Below are positions 1 to 9,826 of a DNA stretch of 64,000 bases, piece after piece. The DNA is taken from the NCBI GenBank assembly GCA_963556495.2, contig OY747712.1, forward strand, positions 8,644,581 to 8,708,580. The letters are read 5' to 3'. A program made the translations under genes and the position numbers. The DNA comes from Valencia hispanica. Taxonomy: Eukaryota > Chordata > Actinopteri > Cyprinodontiformes > Valenciidae. Positions within the stretch are counted from its first letter, which is position 1; each line of letters begins with the position of its first letter. Under the pieces are notes generated by a model, which worked only from the letters and a program-made list of their open reading frames with translations, was not told the origin of the DNA and searched no databases.

Positions 1-409
1 ATCATACCGTCAGAATCTCATACCGGCCCATGCCTACATAGGAGGATGGGGGACACAGATGTTGTGGCAACAACAGGGGTGCTGGAAGAAGACATATGTT
101 ATTACTAGGGGTGTCAAATTATCGCGATCAATTAATTACAGGCATATTTAGCGCATTATGTTTTTTTATCGCGTTAATCTAATTTTTAATCTTTAATTTT
201 ACAGTTTATGCATGCGAGTTCCCTTTAAATTAAACCCATTTTATTCACCAGGCTTTTGGTCCTTGAGTTGTCCGGGGTTAACCACACCCTGAAGTGGACA
301 TCGGTTGGCTGTGAACTCATCATGAGAAGACTGGCTTCCATCGTGGTGGGGAGGGCGTGGTGAGGAGGAACGGTAAGTTGCCGACAGTGTTGCCAACTTT
401 GCTATATTT

Positions 410-1273
410 GGCGGGTTTAGGGCTGGACAATATGGCCAAAACTTATATCACGATATATTTTTTAATTTTGGTCAATACGATATACTTCCGATATCAATAT
501 ATACTATATAAAAGCCTCAGAAAAACTGCCAAGAATGCCCACAACAGATATTTAATTATATACTTATTAAATGGCATTTAAAAAATATACCAAGCATAAA
601 TTGCACACATTAAAAATAATATAAAAAGTAGTGCCTTTGGATATAAACGTCCTATTTTGTGTGAAGCATATTGTATTTGTTACAGAAATTTTTTTAGTAA
701 TAAATCCTCATACCATACACAAAATAACGTAAAACTCAGGTGTGTTTTAACTGTATAACTTACCAATAGTGGAGCTTAGTCGGTGCCCAAAGCATTGTAG
801 TCTTGTCCATGCGTTCAACTTGGCTCAACTCGTTAGAAGCACTCATTTTGTTGATGAAACCTGCCTCCTTGAGATTAGCCTAGTTTATCTGTCTACCACG
901 TCCTGAGCACAGCCAACTGCTGCTGTCGGGCTCCTGTCTGTGGTGTACGTCATCACTCACGTAGCCAATGTGTTGCGGCTCTTTCTGTTCGGCTTGAATC
1001 GGCTGCGCTCGTGAATGTCGTGAAACGTCAGTGAGTGAAACGCTGTAATTACATACTGTAATGTATATTCATTCCCTGCTCTCTCTGACCCCTTTCTTGT
1101 CAAGTAACTGTCATATAAAGGCCACTGGAGCCCAAAAGAATCCTTTAAAAAAAAAATACTGTAATGTATATCGAATTACCGGAAATGTGTTTAAAACTCA
1201 TATCACCGTTATTGAAAAAAAGTATACTGCGGTATATATTGATATTGAATTATTGTCCAGCCCTAGACGAGTT
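410..1273. mobile_element. Nested hAT MITE-like element inside the 106-1926 hAT
   Basis: The element runs 418-1265 (848 bp). Both ends show the same 15-bp inverted repeat, TAGGGCTGGACAATA. The flanks ggcgggtt (410-417) and gacgagtt (1266-1273) match at 6 of 8 positions. The interior just inside each end is rich in ATATC/GATAT motifs. There is no transposase-like frame. Because it sits inside the host hAT and splits it, it inserted later. Confidence 0.72.
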
Positions 1274-1297
1274 TTTAGATGCCTCTAGCGATTGTTT

Positions 1298-1320
1298 CTA
1301 AAAAAAAAAAAAAAAAAAAA
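1298..1320. repeat. Poly-A run
   Basis: An uninterrupted run of about 20 A lies in the right half of the outer hAT, just after the nested insertion. It is low-complexity sequence and not evidence of a gene end. Confidence 0.7.
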
Positions 1321-1934
1321 ACCCAACTAGCAGCAAATCTAGCAAATTTTTATGAGGTTATTGGAAACTTTTGGGTGAAGCATGTAACGTTGTTACTCTT
1401 CTCACATAGCAGCAGGGCGCTCTCCTGTCTCAGAGCTCAAACAGCAGGCAGCCAGTCTGCACCGCACACTGCAGCTCACCTCCACCCGGCCTCCGAGGTC
1501 AAGCCATTGGTATCAAAAATAACTCGTATATTAAGTGTTGTTTTAACCCGTAACACAGTTGGACTGAGAGAAGATATTTACCCCACTGCGTCAAGAACGC
1601 TAATGAATCGCGCACGCTCGAAGCAGAAGGTTGCAGGCGCCACTTGGGACTAGTCACAAAAACAGAAGAATGTAAATGGCTGGGACTGCATCTGTTCAAG
1701 TCTGTTAAATACAATAAATTACTTCATAAAGCCATAAAGCCTTTTTATTACATGTATCAAACTTTTGTTCTACCACAATAATGTAATGAATTTAAAAGAA
1801 AACACCTCAAAATGAGGGCTTTTCTCAGCAATAATTAGGTGAGATTAAAAAAGAGATTAATTAGATTGATTAATTACAGATCATAATTAATTAATCTCAA
1901 AGTTTTTTAATTGCTTGACAGCACTAGTTATCAA

Positions 1935-2983
1935 CATTCTAATTTTGGATAATTTTGGTTTATTTCATTTGGAATTTGATAGGTCAGAACTAGGTAGAAC
2001 TAGAGTATATTTAAGTGGATTTAAGTAAGGTACTGGTCAGGCATTTTTCTGTGTAACTGCTTATTTTCTATTGTTAGTATGTTAATGCATTTACCAAAAT
2101 TTTTTTTATTTTTGTATCCATTATTTCTTCAATGATTGATTTTCATTTACAATTCATGGATGCCAACCAGCTCTATAAGTCCGTCTTTACCCATTGCCAT
2201 GTTAATTTTTGGCCATCTACCTTTAAGATCTTCCGTTAGTTTTGGCTGCAACACTTTTACTCCATCGGCCCAAATATATCTCAACCCTTGTCACAACATG
2301 AGAACACTTTCCGATTTTCACCATTTTCTGCTCCTTTCTGTCACTCTGCCTCTGTGTAGAGAGGTTGATCCATCATGCACACACATTAACTGACACAGAT
2401 ATAAACACTCACACAACCAGGCCATCTCCCCCACAAGAATGTCATTCCAGGGATAGGTTTATCCATCACAGATGCAGCTACACATGCAGACACATGGAGA
2501 CAAAGACGTTCACACATGGCGCACATACCAAGTACACATGTGATTGCACATACCCTTCCAACATGTGTGTCATTCCAACAGCTTTATCCATCACTCACGC
2601 TCCTTAGTTTTTGACATAGAAACACAAGCAGGTACCGTGGATATTACCAGGTAATTGGACACTCTGTTGGGAGGGGGTTGTGTGTTCTGAATTATTTTCA
2701 GTTTTGTCAGAGAGCCGAAAGACTCCTCTATGACCTGACTGTTCATCAGCTGACAAAAGAAGCTCCCTATTGGCAACTTTCATCTTATGGAATATAGGGA
2801 AACTCAGACTGTAAAAATACGCTTAAACACATAAAATAAATATGGTTAAAACACATTTTAGATCGAATCCAGTCTGACTTTTCAAGCCCCTAACAGTCAC
2901 TGGAACCACTTACCCAGGACAAACTGACAAAAATGTAATAAGACATCCTTTAAAATAACTTCATGTTTACATGTTGTAACAAA
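1935..2983. other. Unassigned AT-rich interval
   Basis: No gene, RNA or classified repeat was recognised. A CA/ACAC-rich stretch at about 2370-2580 looks like decayed low-complexity DNA. The small open frames here are short, overlap one another and match nothing known to me. Confidence 0.5.
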
Positions 2984-3277
2984 TATACACTCAACAAAAA
3001 TATAAACGCAACACCTTTGTTTCTGCTCCCATTTTTCATGAGATGGACTTAAAGATCTAAAATTCCTTCCAGATACACAATATTACAATTTCTCTCAAAC
3101 ATTGTTCACAGATCAGTGTGATAGTGAGCACTTCTGCTTTGCTGAGATAATCCATCCCACCTCACAGGTGTGCCACATCAAGATGCTGATCTGACATCAT
3201 GATTAGTGCACAGGTGTACCTTATACTGCCCACAATAAAAGGCCACCCTGGAATGTGCAGTTTTGTCTCACAGCAAA

Positions 3278-4291
3278 ATGCCACAGATGCCACAAGCATT
3301 GAGGGAGCGTGCAATTGGCATACTGACAGCAGGAATGTCAACCAGATCTGTTGCTCGTGCATTGAATGTTCATTTCTGCACCATAAGCCGTCTCCAAAGG
3401 CGTTTCAGAGAATATGGCAGTACATCCAACCGGCCTCACAACCGCAGACCACGTGTAACCAAACCAGCCCAGGACCTCCACATCCAGCAGGTTCACCTCC
3501 AAGATTGTCTGAGACCAGCCACTCAGACAGCTGCTGAAACAATTGGTTTGCATAACCAAACAATTTCTGCACAAACTGTCAGAAACCGTCTCAGGGAAGC
3601 TCAACTGCATGCTCGTCGTCCTCATCGGGGTCTTGACCTGACTCCAGCTCGTCGCCGTAACAGACTTGAGTGGGCAAATGCTCACATTCGATGGCGTCTG
3701 GCACGTTGGAGAGGTGTTCTCTTCACGGATGAATCTCGGTTTACATTGTTCAGGGCAGATGGCAGACAGCGTGTGTGGCGTCGTGTGGGTGAGCCCTTTG
3801 GTGATGTCAATGTTGTGGATCGAGTGGCCCATGGTGGTGGTGGGGTTATGGTATGGACAGGCATCTGTTATGGACAAAGAACACAGGTGCATTTTATTGA
3901 TGGCATTTTGAATGCACAGAGATACCGTGATGAGATCCTGAGGCCCATTGTTTTGCCATACATCCATGAACATCACCTCATGTTTCAGCAAGATAATGCA
4001 CGGCCCCATGTTGCAAGGACCGGAACACAATTCTTGGAAGCTGAAAATGTCCCAGTTCTTGCATGGCCAGCATACTCACCGGACATGTCACCCATTGAGC
4101 ATGTTTGGGATGTGCTTGACCGGCGTATACGACAGCGTGTACCAGTTCCCACTAATATCCAACAACTTCGCACAGCCATTGAAGAGGAGTGGATCAACAT
4201 TCCACAGGCCACAATTGACAATCTGATAAACTCTATGCGAAGAATATGTGTTGCACTGCATGAGGCAAATGGTAGTCACACCAGATACTGA
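3278..4291 (+). CDS. Tc1-like transposase, 337 aa, uninterrupted
   Basis: This enzyme cuts and pastes its own element: it binds the terminal repeats through an N-terminal paired-like double helix-turn-helix (about residues 1-110, with a basic NRRPR stretch at 55-59) and cleaves DNA with an RNase-H-fold DDE domain. The catalytic triad is visible: D151 in LFTDESRF, D239 in MFQQDNARPH and E274 in SPIEHVWD. The spacing from the second D to the E is exactly 34 residues (DD34E), as in Tc1. A GGGGVMVW glycine-rich box lies at 186-193. I start at the first ATG (3278); the frame stays open five codons upstream, but only from a TTG. The length is usual for the family, about 340 aa. No stop or frameshift is present. 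Whether it is active depends on point substitutions I cannot judge without a family alignment. Confidence 0.92.
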   Translation: MPQMPQALRERAIGILTAGMSTRSVARALNVHFCTISRLQRRFREYGSTSNRPHNRRPRVTKPAQDLHIQQVHLQDCLRPATQTAAETIGLHNQTISAQTVRNRLREAQLHARRPHRGLDLTPARRRNRLEWANAHIRWRLARWRGVLFTDESRFTLFRADGRQRVWRRVGEPFGDVNVVDRVAHGGGGVMVWTGICYGQRTQVHFIDGILNAQRYRDEILRPIVLPYIHEHHLMFQQDNARPHVARTGTQFLEAENVPVLAWPAYSPDMSPIEHVWDVLDRRIRQRVPVPTNIQQLRTAIEEEWINIPQATIDNLINSMRRICVALHEANGSHTRY

Positions 4292-4314
4292 CCGGTTCTA
4301 AACCCCCGACCCCC

Positions 4315-4320
4315 AATAAA
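4315..4320 (+). promoter_or_regulatory. Polyadenylation signal AATAAA of the Tc1 transposase gene
   Basis: A canonical AATAAA lies 24 bp after the transposase stop codon and just inside the right terminal inverted repeat. Its position fits a functional 3' end, although the assignment is by position only. Confidence 0.45.
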
Positions 4321-4707
4321 GCAAAAAACTGCACATTCCAGGGTGGCCTTTTATTGTGGGCAGCATAAGGTACACCTGTGCACTAATCATGATGTCAGAT
4401 CAGCATCTTGATGTGGCACACTTGTGAGGTGGGATGGATTATCTCAGCAAAGCAGAAGTGCTCACTATCACACATTTAGACTGATTTGTGAACAAAGTTG
4501 GAGAGAAATGGTAATATTGTGTATCTGGAATGAATTTTTAATCTTTAAGTCCATCTCATGAAAAATGGGAGCAGAAACAAAGGTGTTGCGTTTATATTTT
4601 TGTTGAGTGTATATTTAAGCAGTACACTGTCTATCACTACTCGCTGATCCGTTGTCAATCTTCCCTGTGTTTCCTGTTCCTTGTTAAATTCAATTCTAAG
4701 TTCTTAC

Positions 4708-6650
4708 CTTTTCTGTAGTGATGGTGAGATGAAGCCCCATGAGGCATTGAACCACTTGAGCCAATTGGTTCAAGAAAGGGTTTTGCTCACTGGGCTTCAT
4801 GTGAACACAAACCCCCCTACTGGCCAGGTACATTATCACAGGCAGCTGTAGCTCTTAGCCACTTAATGTGTGATGCATTAAAGTTGTAAGTCTGCTATGA
4901 TTCTTGAGAATGACTATGAGTTCCAGAAAAATAATATCTCTACATAAACTATTACAAATGTGAATAATAATATTTTTAATGTATTCTGTCTGTAAATTAT
5001 CCCAAAACGGTAGTATCATATGTTATGGCAGGTTGTATAATGTTTTTGTATCACTTGAGGCAAAAGGCATGGGCTTAAGCAGGCAGAGGAAAGTGAAAAT
5101 GCTTGTGGAACTAGGAATAGGGTACTGAAAAGGATTGTGTATCTTGGGCAATAATGTACAAAACAGGGGAAATTTTTTTTATTCAAAAATAGCAGTTTCT
5201 CAACAGTTTTAGGTTTTAAGCGATTCCTTTTTCTTGACACCAACCCACCAGCCTTCCAAAACACTCCTTTACAAGGCACAGAAGATGCCGGCGTACATAA
5301 GAACACAAGTGCTAAACTATAGACATTGGGGTACAGCAATTTTTGCTTTTCCCAATACTCCGGGGGGGTTTCCAGCCTGCTAATATTTGCCTCCCACACA
5401 GGGAAATCCTCCTCTTCCTAGCTGGCTCCACTCTCTCACTTATCTCTCTCTCCTCACTTTCCTAAATTAGGGTGACCATATTTTGATTTCTAAAAAAAGA
5501 GGACTCTTGAAGCAGTCCTGAAACACTGTCATGACTGTGACCAGACTTTTGATTTTAACATATTTAAAGCATGCATTCTCCATGTGGTTAGAATGAACGG
5601 TTTAATAACAAACTTCAGTTAGGCTTTCACAAGTGCAAAAATGACTTTAAAATCTCTAGAAATTAATTAATAATAGAAATAATTACTCTTCCGAATTAGA
5701 AAATGTACCAGAAACAGTAGGCCTAATAGTTTGCTTTACTGGACAAAAATTAAACAAAAATTTGAAATAACATACTGAGGAAACAGGTATTTTCTTTTCA
5801 ATGTAATAATAAAATTAAAAATCACCAGTCTCAAAAACACAATAATGCCTGCTCCATTTTTTAGATTTTATCTTCATCCTCCTCAGTCAGTTTATAGATG
5901 AATTATTTTTATAGGCTAGATTTCATTTCCATGTGGACCTACTAGATCTTTGCCACTTTTGTCACACACCAAAACACATATGCCAGCTCTGTTTGTCTGT
6001 AAAGCTATACTTGCACTTTAATATCTTGTAAACAGTCGCAAAGCCGTGCGCACACACAGTGAAGGGTAAGGTGGTGCAGCGCATCAAAGCTCGCTGTCTG
6101 TTACGTCTATGAATTGGTTCAGAACCATCCACGAAAGCGAATTTGTCGTATTGCATGCATCGCACCAGTCAATTTAAGTATGCTCATTACTCCCCTTAAA
6201 AAAACAGGACATTTTCATCAATCTATGAAGTCCCCTCGGCTGCCCTGGACAGTACGTGAAAGTGGACATGTCAGGTGAAAACAGGACGGTTGGTCACCCT
6301 ACCTAAATCTTATCTTTCTCTCCTCAGTCTCCTAAATCTTCAAACTATCTGTCTCCGTACTCTAAAAACTATATAAACACTAACCAAACTCTCCTATCCA
6401 AACTCCAAACTCACTGCAACTCTCCTACAAAAAGGGGATTTATATTGCTGTCAAACCACTCAGCAAACTCTGAACCACTTCCTGAAGCGGTCACGTGGTA
6501 CAGCCGGGCAGCGGGACTTCAGACGTCATCGTTTCCAGCTCCTCTCCAAAATGAAGCAGGCCTCGATACGCGCTTTGTGGAAACGCCCCCTCCACTGCTC
6601 GACACACGCTTCGTAGCCTCGGCACACATTGTAACATCACTACTTTTCTG
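4708..6650. mobile_element. hAT-type element with perfect 8-bp target duplication, inside an LTR
   Basis: The element runs 4716-6642 (1927 bp including a nested insertion). It starts TAGTGATGGTGAGATGAAGC and ends CATTGTAACATCACTA, giving an 8-bp inverted end TAGTGATG. The flanks at 4708-4715 and 6643-6650 are both CTTTTCTG, a perfect 8-bp duplication diagnostic of hAT insertion. No transposase frame is visible; the part outside the nested element is non-coding. It interrupts the gypsy LTR remnant and is itself interrupted at 5468-6301. Confidence 0.85.
5461..6308. mobile_element. Nested hAT-like MITE inside the 4716-6642 element
   Basis: The element runs 5468-6301 (834 bp) and has perfect 11-bp inverted ends TAGGGTGACCA. 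It is flanked by CCTAAAT on both sides (5461-5467 and 6302-6308). That is a 7-bp shared duplication, one short of the usual 8 for hAT, so one flanking base has probably changed. The interior is AT-rich with no transposase. It is the third layer of a nest: LTR, then hAT, then this element. Confidence 0.75.
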
Positions 6651-6683
6651 CATTTGGGTCCTCTTTCACACCAAAACATGACA

Positions 6684-7225
6684 CCAAGTCACATAGAATT
6701 AGTCTGAGTCCAAGTCAAATCGTTAGGTCCTACAGGCCAAGACAGAGTCAAAAAACAATCTTCTAGTCCAAATCATGTCATTATCACCTGAGACCAAGTC
6801 AAAAATAAGAGAGATAGATTTTAAGAATACAATAGCAGCAGCAATACATGGTTTAGTTTATTTAAAAAAAAACTGCACTCAATACCCCCACGCTATTACC
6901 AACCTAACAGTAGCATGTGCAAAAACATAAAACATGCTTAAATAAATTTGAAAACAATAAATAATAGACATTTCACTCGTACACTTACAAAGGCTTTGGG
7001 AAGTTATTAAATTGTTCCAGTAATTACTAATATACTAATAAATAAATAACTAATATAGCAAGCTTACATTGCTAATTCAAATATGACCAATTTCACATGT
7101 TGGAGTGTGAGTCCAAGTGCCAGTCATCTGTGTGTTGCTCGAACCAAGTCACTAGTCCCTTAATTGTGACCTGAGTCAAGACTTGAGTCCCAGTTCAGGA
7201 CTCAAGTACTCCCTCCCTGCTTGTA
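6684..7225. repeat. Interspersed repeat rich in GTCCAAGTC / GAGTCAAG motifs
   Basis: Motifs such as GAGTCCAAGTC, ACCAAGTCA, GAGTCAAGACTTGAGTCC and GGACTCAAGTACT recur at both edges of this stretch. They resemble a fish repeat known for strings of GAGTC/CAAGTC. No clear ends or target duplication were found, and the family was not identified. Confidence 0.4.
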
Positions 7226-9230
7226 ATAGGCCAACTGAGTGAGGACAAAACCAGTTTTGTTCTAGTTTTCTAGCTCCTTTTATGATAGACATCAGCATTA
7301 TGTATGACCCTAAAGCAGTGAAGTGATGACTGGTCTAAGCCCAGATGCAGGTCATTACAATAATCTATACACACTGACATGAAAATGGATTAGTCTTTCT
7401 AAGTCCTTAGGCAAAAAAATAAGGTTTTACCTAATCAAGAATTTGCAACAGAAAAAAGACTTAAATTATCTAATTTACCTAAAGGTAGTCCTATGAAGCA
7501 TTAAGCTTTCACACCACAAGTTTTCATGGCTTTCAAAACAAAACTAGAACTTCACATTGATGCTCTACATTGATCACATGAACCCTAATTAAATTCATTA
7601 AAGGTGCTAATTGTACTATATAGAAATGGGAAAGAGTTCAAGGTGCATTAATAGTTTTGCAAAACACTGTTCTTCGCAAAAACAAATCTCACACATTCAC
7701 CCCTTTTGTTGAAAACACCCAGAATATACTACCCGAACTTCAGGGTAATTTTATCGCAACTTGACTGTATGAATGTGTCTCCACTACACCGGGCATTTCG
7801 GGCCATTTGAGAAACCAACCAAGTACCAGCCTTGGAGTATGTCTTCGGAAATGACCCAGTAGACTTGCTGGGTGGGCGGATAAATGACTTTAGTCACTGC
7901 AGAAATGGTCATGATATGCGAACATCTATTCCTTAAAGGACCAATTCTGGATGGAGACACGATGGCTAAGAGGAGTGGGCCAACCTCGTCAGATGAAGAT
8001 CCGGTAAAATTACCTTGAAGTTCCAACAGTGGAAATGTGCCTATAGGGTTAAGGTGGACAAAATGTGTCAAATGGAGCTCAGCAAATGCCAATTTACCCC
8101 TGATTTGGACCGATAGAGGCCTCTAGTTTGTGTAAATACTTCTTCTTACTCGCTTAATAAATGCAGTATAGCAAAGCCCATACGGAGAGACAGGCTTTTT
8201 CTATTTTTCTCAAATTCTGCCTACTTCATTTGAAAGCACTGAGGCATTCAGAGTGAGAATCAGTCAAACAGCAAACAGAAGAAGGAGGTCGCATGGCCTG
8301 CTGCTTCCTAGAGGCTTGATTTTCCTCACCTACATAGTTCCCTTGAGGCTGCTCACCCACTCTTTAAATGTTCCCCATGCACAAAACCCACCAATTTCAC
8401 TTTTCATTTGCAGCACTTTTCTGTGGCTTTGAAACAATATTGATATAAAAGACTGCAAGCTTTTGAGGTCGGGACTGGGATGGAAGTCACCGAGCCATAG
8501 TGCATCAGGGCGGTTCAGTGGTCAGACCTCAGAAAGAGGAAAGAAAAAAATAGTATTACAAGGTCTTTTTATCATGCCAATATAACAGATAAGGGACATA
8601 GTGTTAGGTGTGCGATTTAAGTGTCTGTTCAAGCGTCACAGCTTTGTTCGTGAGGGTAAATTCAGTCTGATCGGGTCTGACTCCATGTAGAGTTGTTTTG
8701 ATTGGCTGTCTACACCGATACCCCCACCATGGTCAATCACAATTTGTTTATATAATTTTCAACAATATGAAATTTTGAAGGTGCATACCCACTGAGAATA
8801 TTGATGTGAAGTCAGTGGTTTATCCAGCACTTTAGCAGTGCCTGTAGCCAGCATGAATAATGGGTTTTATGGTACAGGAAATTATTATTACCAGAGCCCC
8901 TGTTCAGTTTGATAGAGTACGCTTATATTCTTTTGTGCTTCATTAGATGGCTCACAGAGAAAAGAAGAGCAGAGAAAATGAAAAGAATAAAGAAAGATAT
9001 ATAGGAAATTTGTGAAAAAATGAAAAGCTTTCAAGCTTCATTTCATAAAAACAAAACATCTTTAAAACACAGGGCAAAGTTACACATATGCTTATCAGAT
9101 GCATTGTTTAATATATCTTCACTCATCTGAAGTTTAGGCATCATGCTTAGTGTCACAGTAAAAACACTCTTTCCTTTCAAGAAAACAGAAATGTTTCAAA
9201 TGTGGTTTTTTGAGAATCTTATCAGTTCAT
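7226..9230. other. Unassigned interval
   Basis: No recognised gene or repeat. A minus-strand open frame at 7784-8092 (102 aa) matches no family I know and lacks splice or codon evidence; it may belong to an unclassified repeat. The rest is AT-rich with short homopolymer runs. Confidence 0.4.
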
Positions 9231-9790
9231 TTAAAGGGGGGGTAATATGCAAATGGACTTTCTGAAGCTTGATATCCTGAGAACCTGTCTTTCCCTCATT
9301 AAAAACATACATGAAGTGTTTCTCTGACCCATTCACTCATGTTAGAGTAATCTTTGAGTCTCTGCTGGTAGTTCTCGGGGTTGTGGAAACGCTTGCTCCC
9401 ACCTATCCCCGCCTTTTCCACCCATCTCCTCCTCTGACCTTACGTACTCAGCTGAGAGCCACGCCCCGGCAGAGCTCCCCTACCCCTCCCCACCTCACAC
9501 AACTCCGGCTGAGTCCCAGGTGCAGTAATTATAGCACACCAGCTGCAGCTGCACGTCTTTTGTGGGATTTTTTTTTTCAACTCCGTGCATGATGCGATGA
9601 TGCGCGGTATGTGACGAACTTAAGGGGGAGTGTCAGAAAGAGTAGGAGGGTCTTAGAGAGGCACAGGCGAAAAATCTAGTAAATGTATTTAAGGTGGATT
9701 TGGATATATGACGGACTTTTAAAAGACTTATTTTATTGGAGTGTGCTATAGAATGGTAATATGTGCCTGGAAGAAGCACAATACCCCCCT
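9231..9790. mobile_element. TTAA-target non-autonomous DNA element, copy 1
   Basis: It starts with TTAA followed by AGGGGGGGTAATATGC and ends ...GCACAATACCCCCC at about 9789. Almost the whole length aligns, in reverse complement, with 21472-22030. Shared blocks include the GAGTCTCTGCTGGTAGTTCT, CTGAGAACCTGTCTTTCCC and GGAGTGTGCTATA segments. The right-hand TTAA is not preserved here (tccctttgg instead), so the outer edge comes from the second copy. No transposase frame is present. A piggyBac or Kolobok-type origin is inferred from the TTAA target only. Confidence 0.75.
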
Positions 9791-9826
9791 CCCTTTGGGG
9801 ACAACATACTGTGGCTGGCTGGTATT

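Larger units (their letters stand above)
98..1934. mobile_element. hAT-type DNA transposon (non-autonomous), interrupted by a second hAT
   Basis: The element proper runs 106-1926. Its ends are imperfect inverted repeats: TAGGGGTGTCAA on the left, and TAGTGCTGTCAA read on the opposite strand on the right. The flanks gttattac (98-105) and gttatcaa (1927-1934) match at 6 of 8 positions, as expected for an old 8-bp hAT target duplication. Subterminal DNA is rich in TTAAT/ATTAA. No transposase frame is visible; the short open frames inside lack an hAT dimerisation domain or any motif I recognise, so movement would need a transposase in trans. It is split by the element at 418-1265, so it is the older of the two. 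Superfamily is inferred from ends and duplication length. Confidence 0.7.
2984..4613 (+). mobile_element. Tc1-like transposon, complete, long terminal inverted repeats
   Basis: The element runs 2986-4611 (1626 bp) and is flanked on both sides by TA (2984-2985, 4612-4613), the Tc1/mariner target duplication. Terminal inverted repeats are about 280 bp (2986-3264 and 4325-4611) and start TACACTCAACAAAAATATAA. By eye they differ at only around ten positions plus small indels. The inner ends read CCACCCTGGAATGTGCAG or its complement. A single transposase gene fills the space between the repeats, and an AATAAA lies at 4315-4320, 24 bp after the stop. This is the best-preserved mobile element in the window. 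It sits immediately upstream of the gypsy LTR remnant that starts at 4614. Confidence 0.95.
4614..6683 (+). repeat. Ty3/gypsy-type LTR remnant split by a hAT element
   Basis: The pieces 4614-4715 and 6643-6683 join across the hAT at 4716-6642 into one sequence with the feel of a fish gypsy LTR end. It has a CCTGTTCCTTG segment, then CTGCATTTGGGTCCTC, then a terminal CATGACA (ending 6683). The same TGCATTTGGGTCC block occurs near the 3' end of the LTR at 26344-26651. The 5' part of the LTR is missing or unrecognisable upstream of the Tc1 element. The assignment rests on pattern similarity to the other LTRs in this window. Confidence 0.5.

Noticed and set aside
3338..4030. Minus-strand open frame of 230 codons
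   Set aside because: It is the antisense shadow of the Tc1 transposase at 3278-4291, which has full family motifs on the plus strand.
7784..8092. Minus-strand 102-codon open frame
   Set aside because: No recognisable domain, no splice context; kept only as an unexplained stretch.
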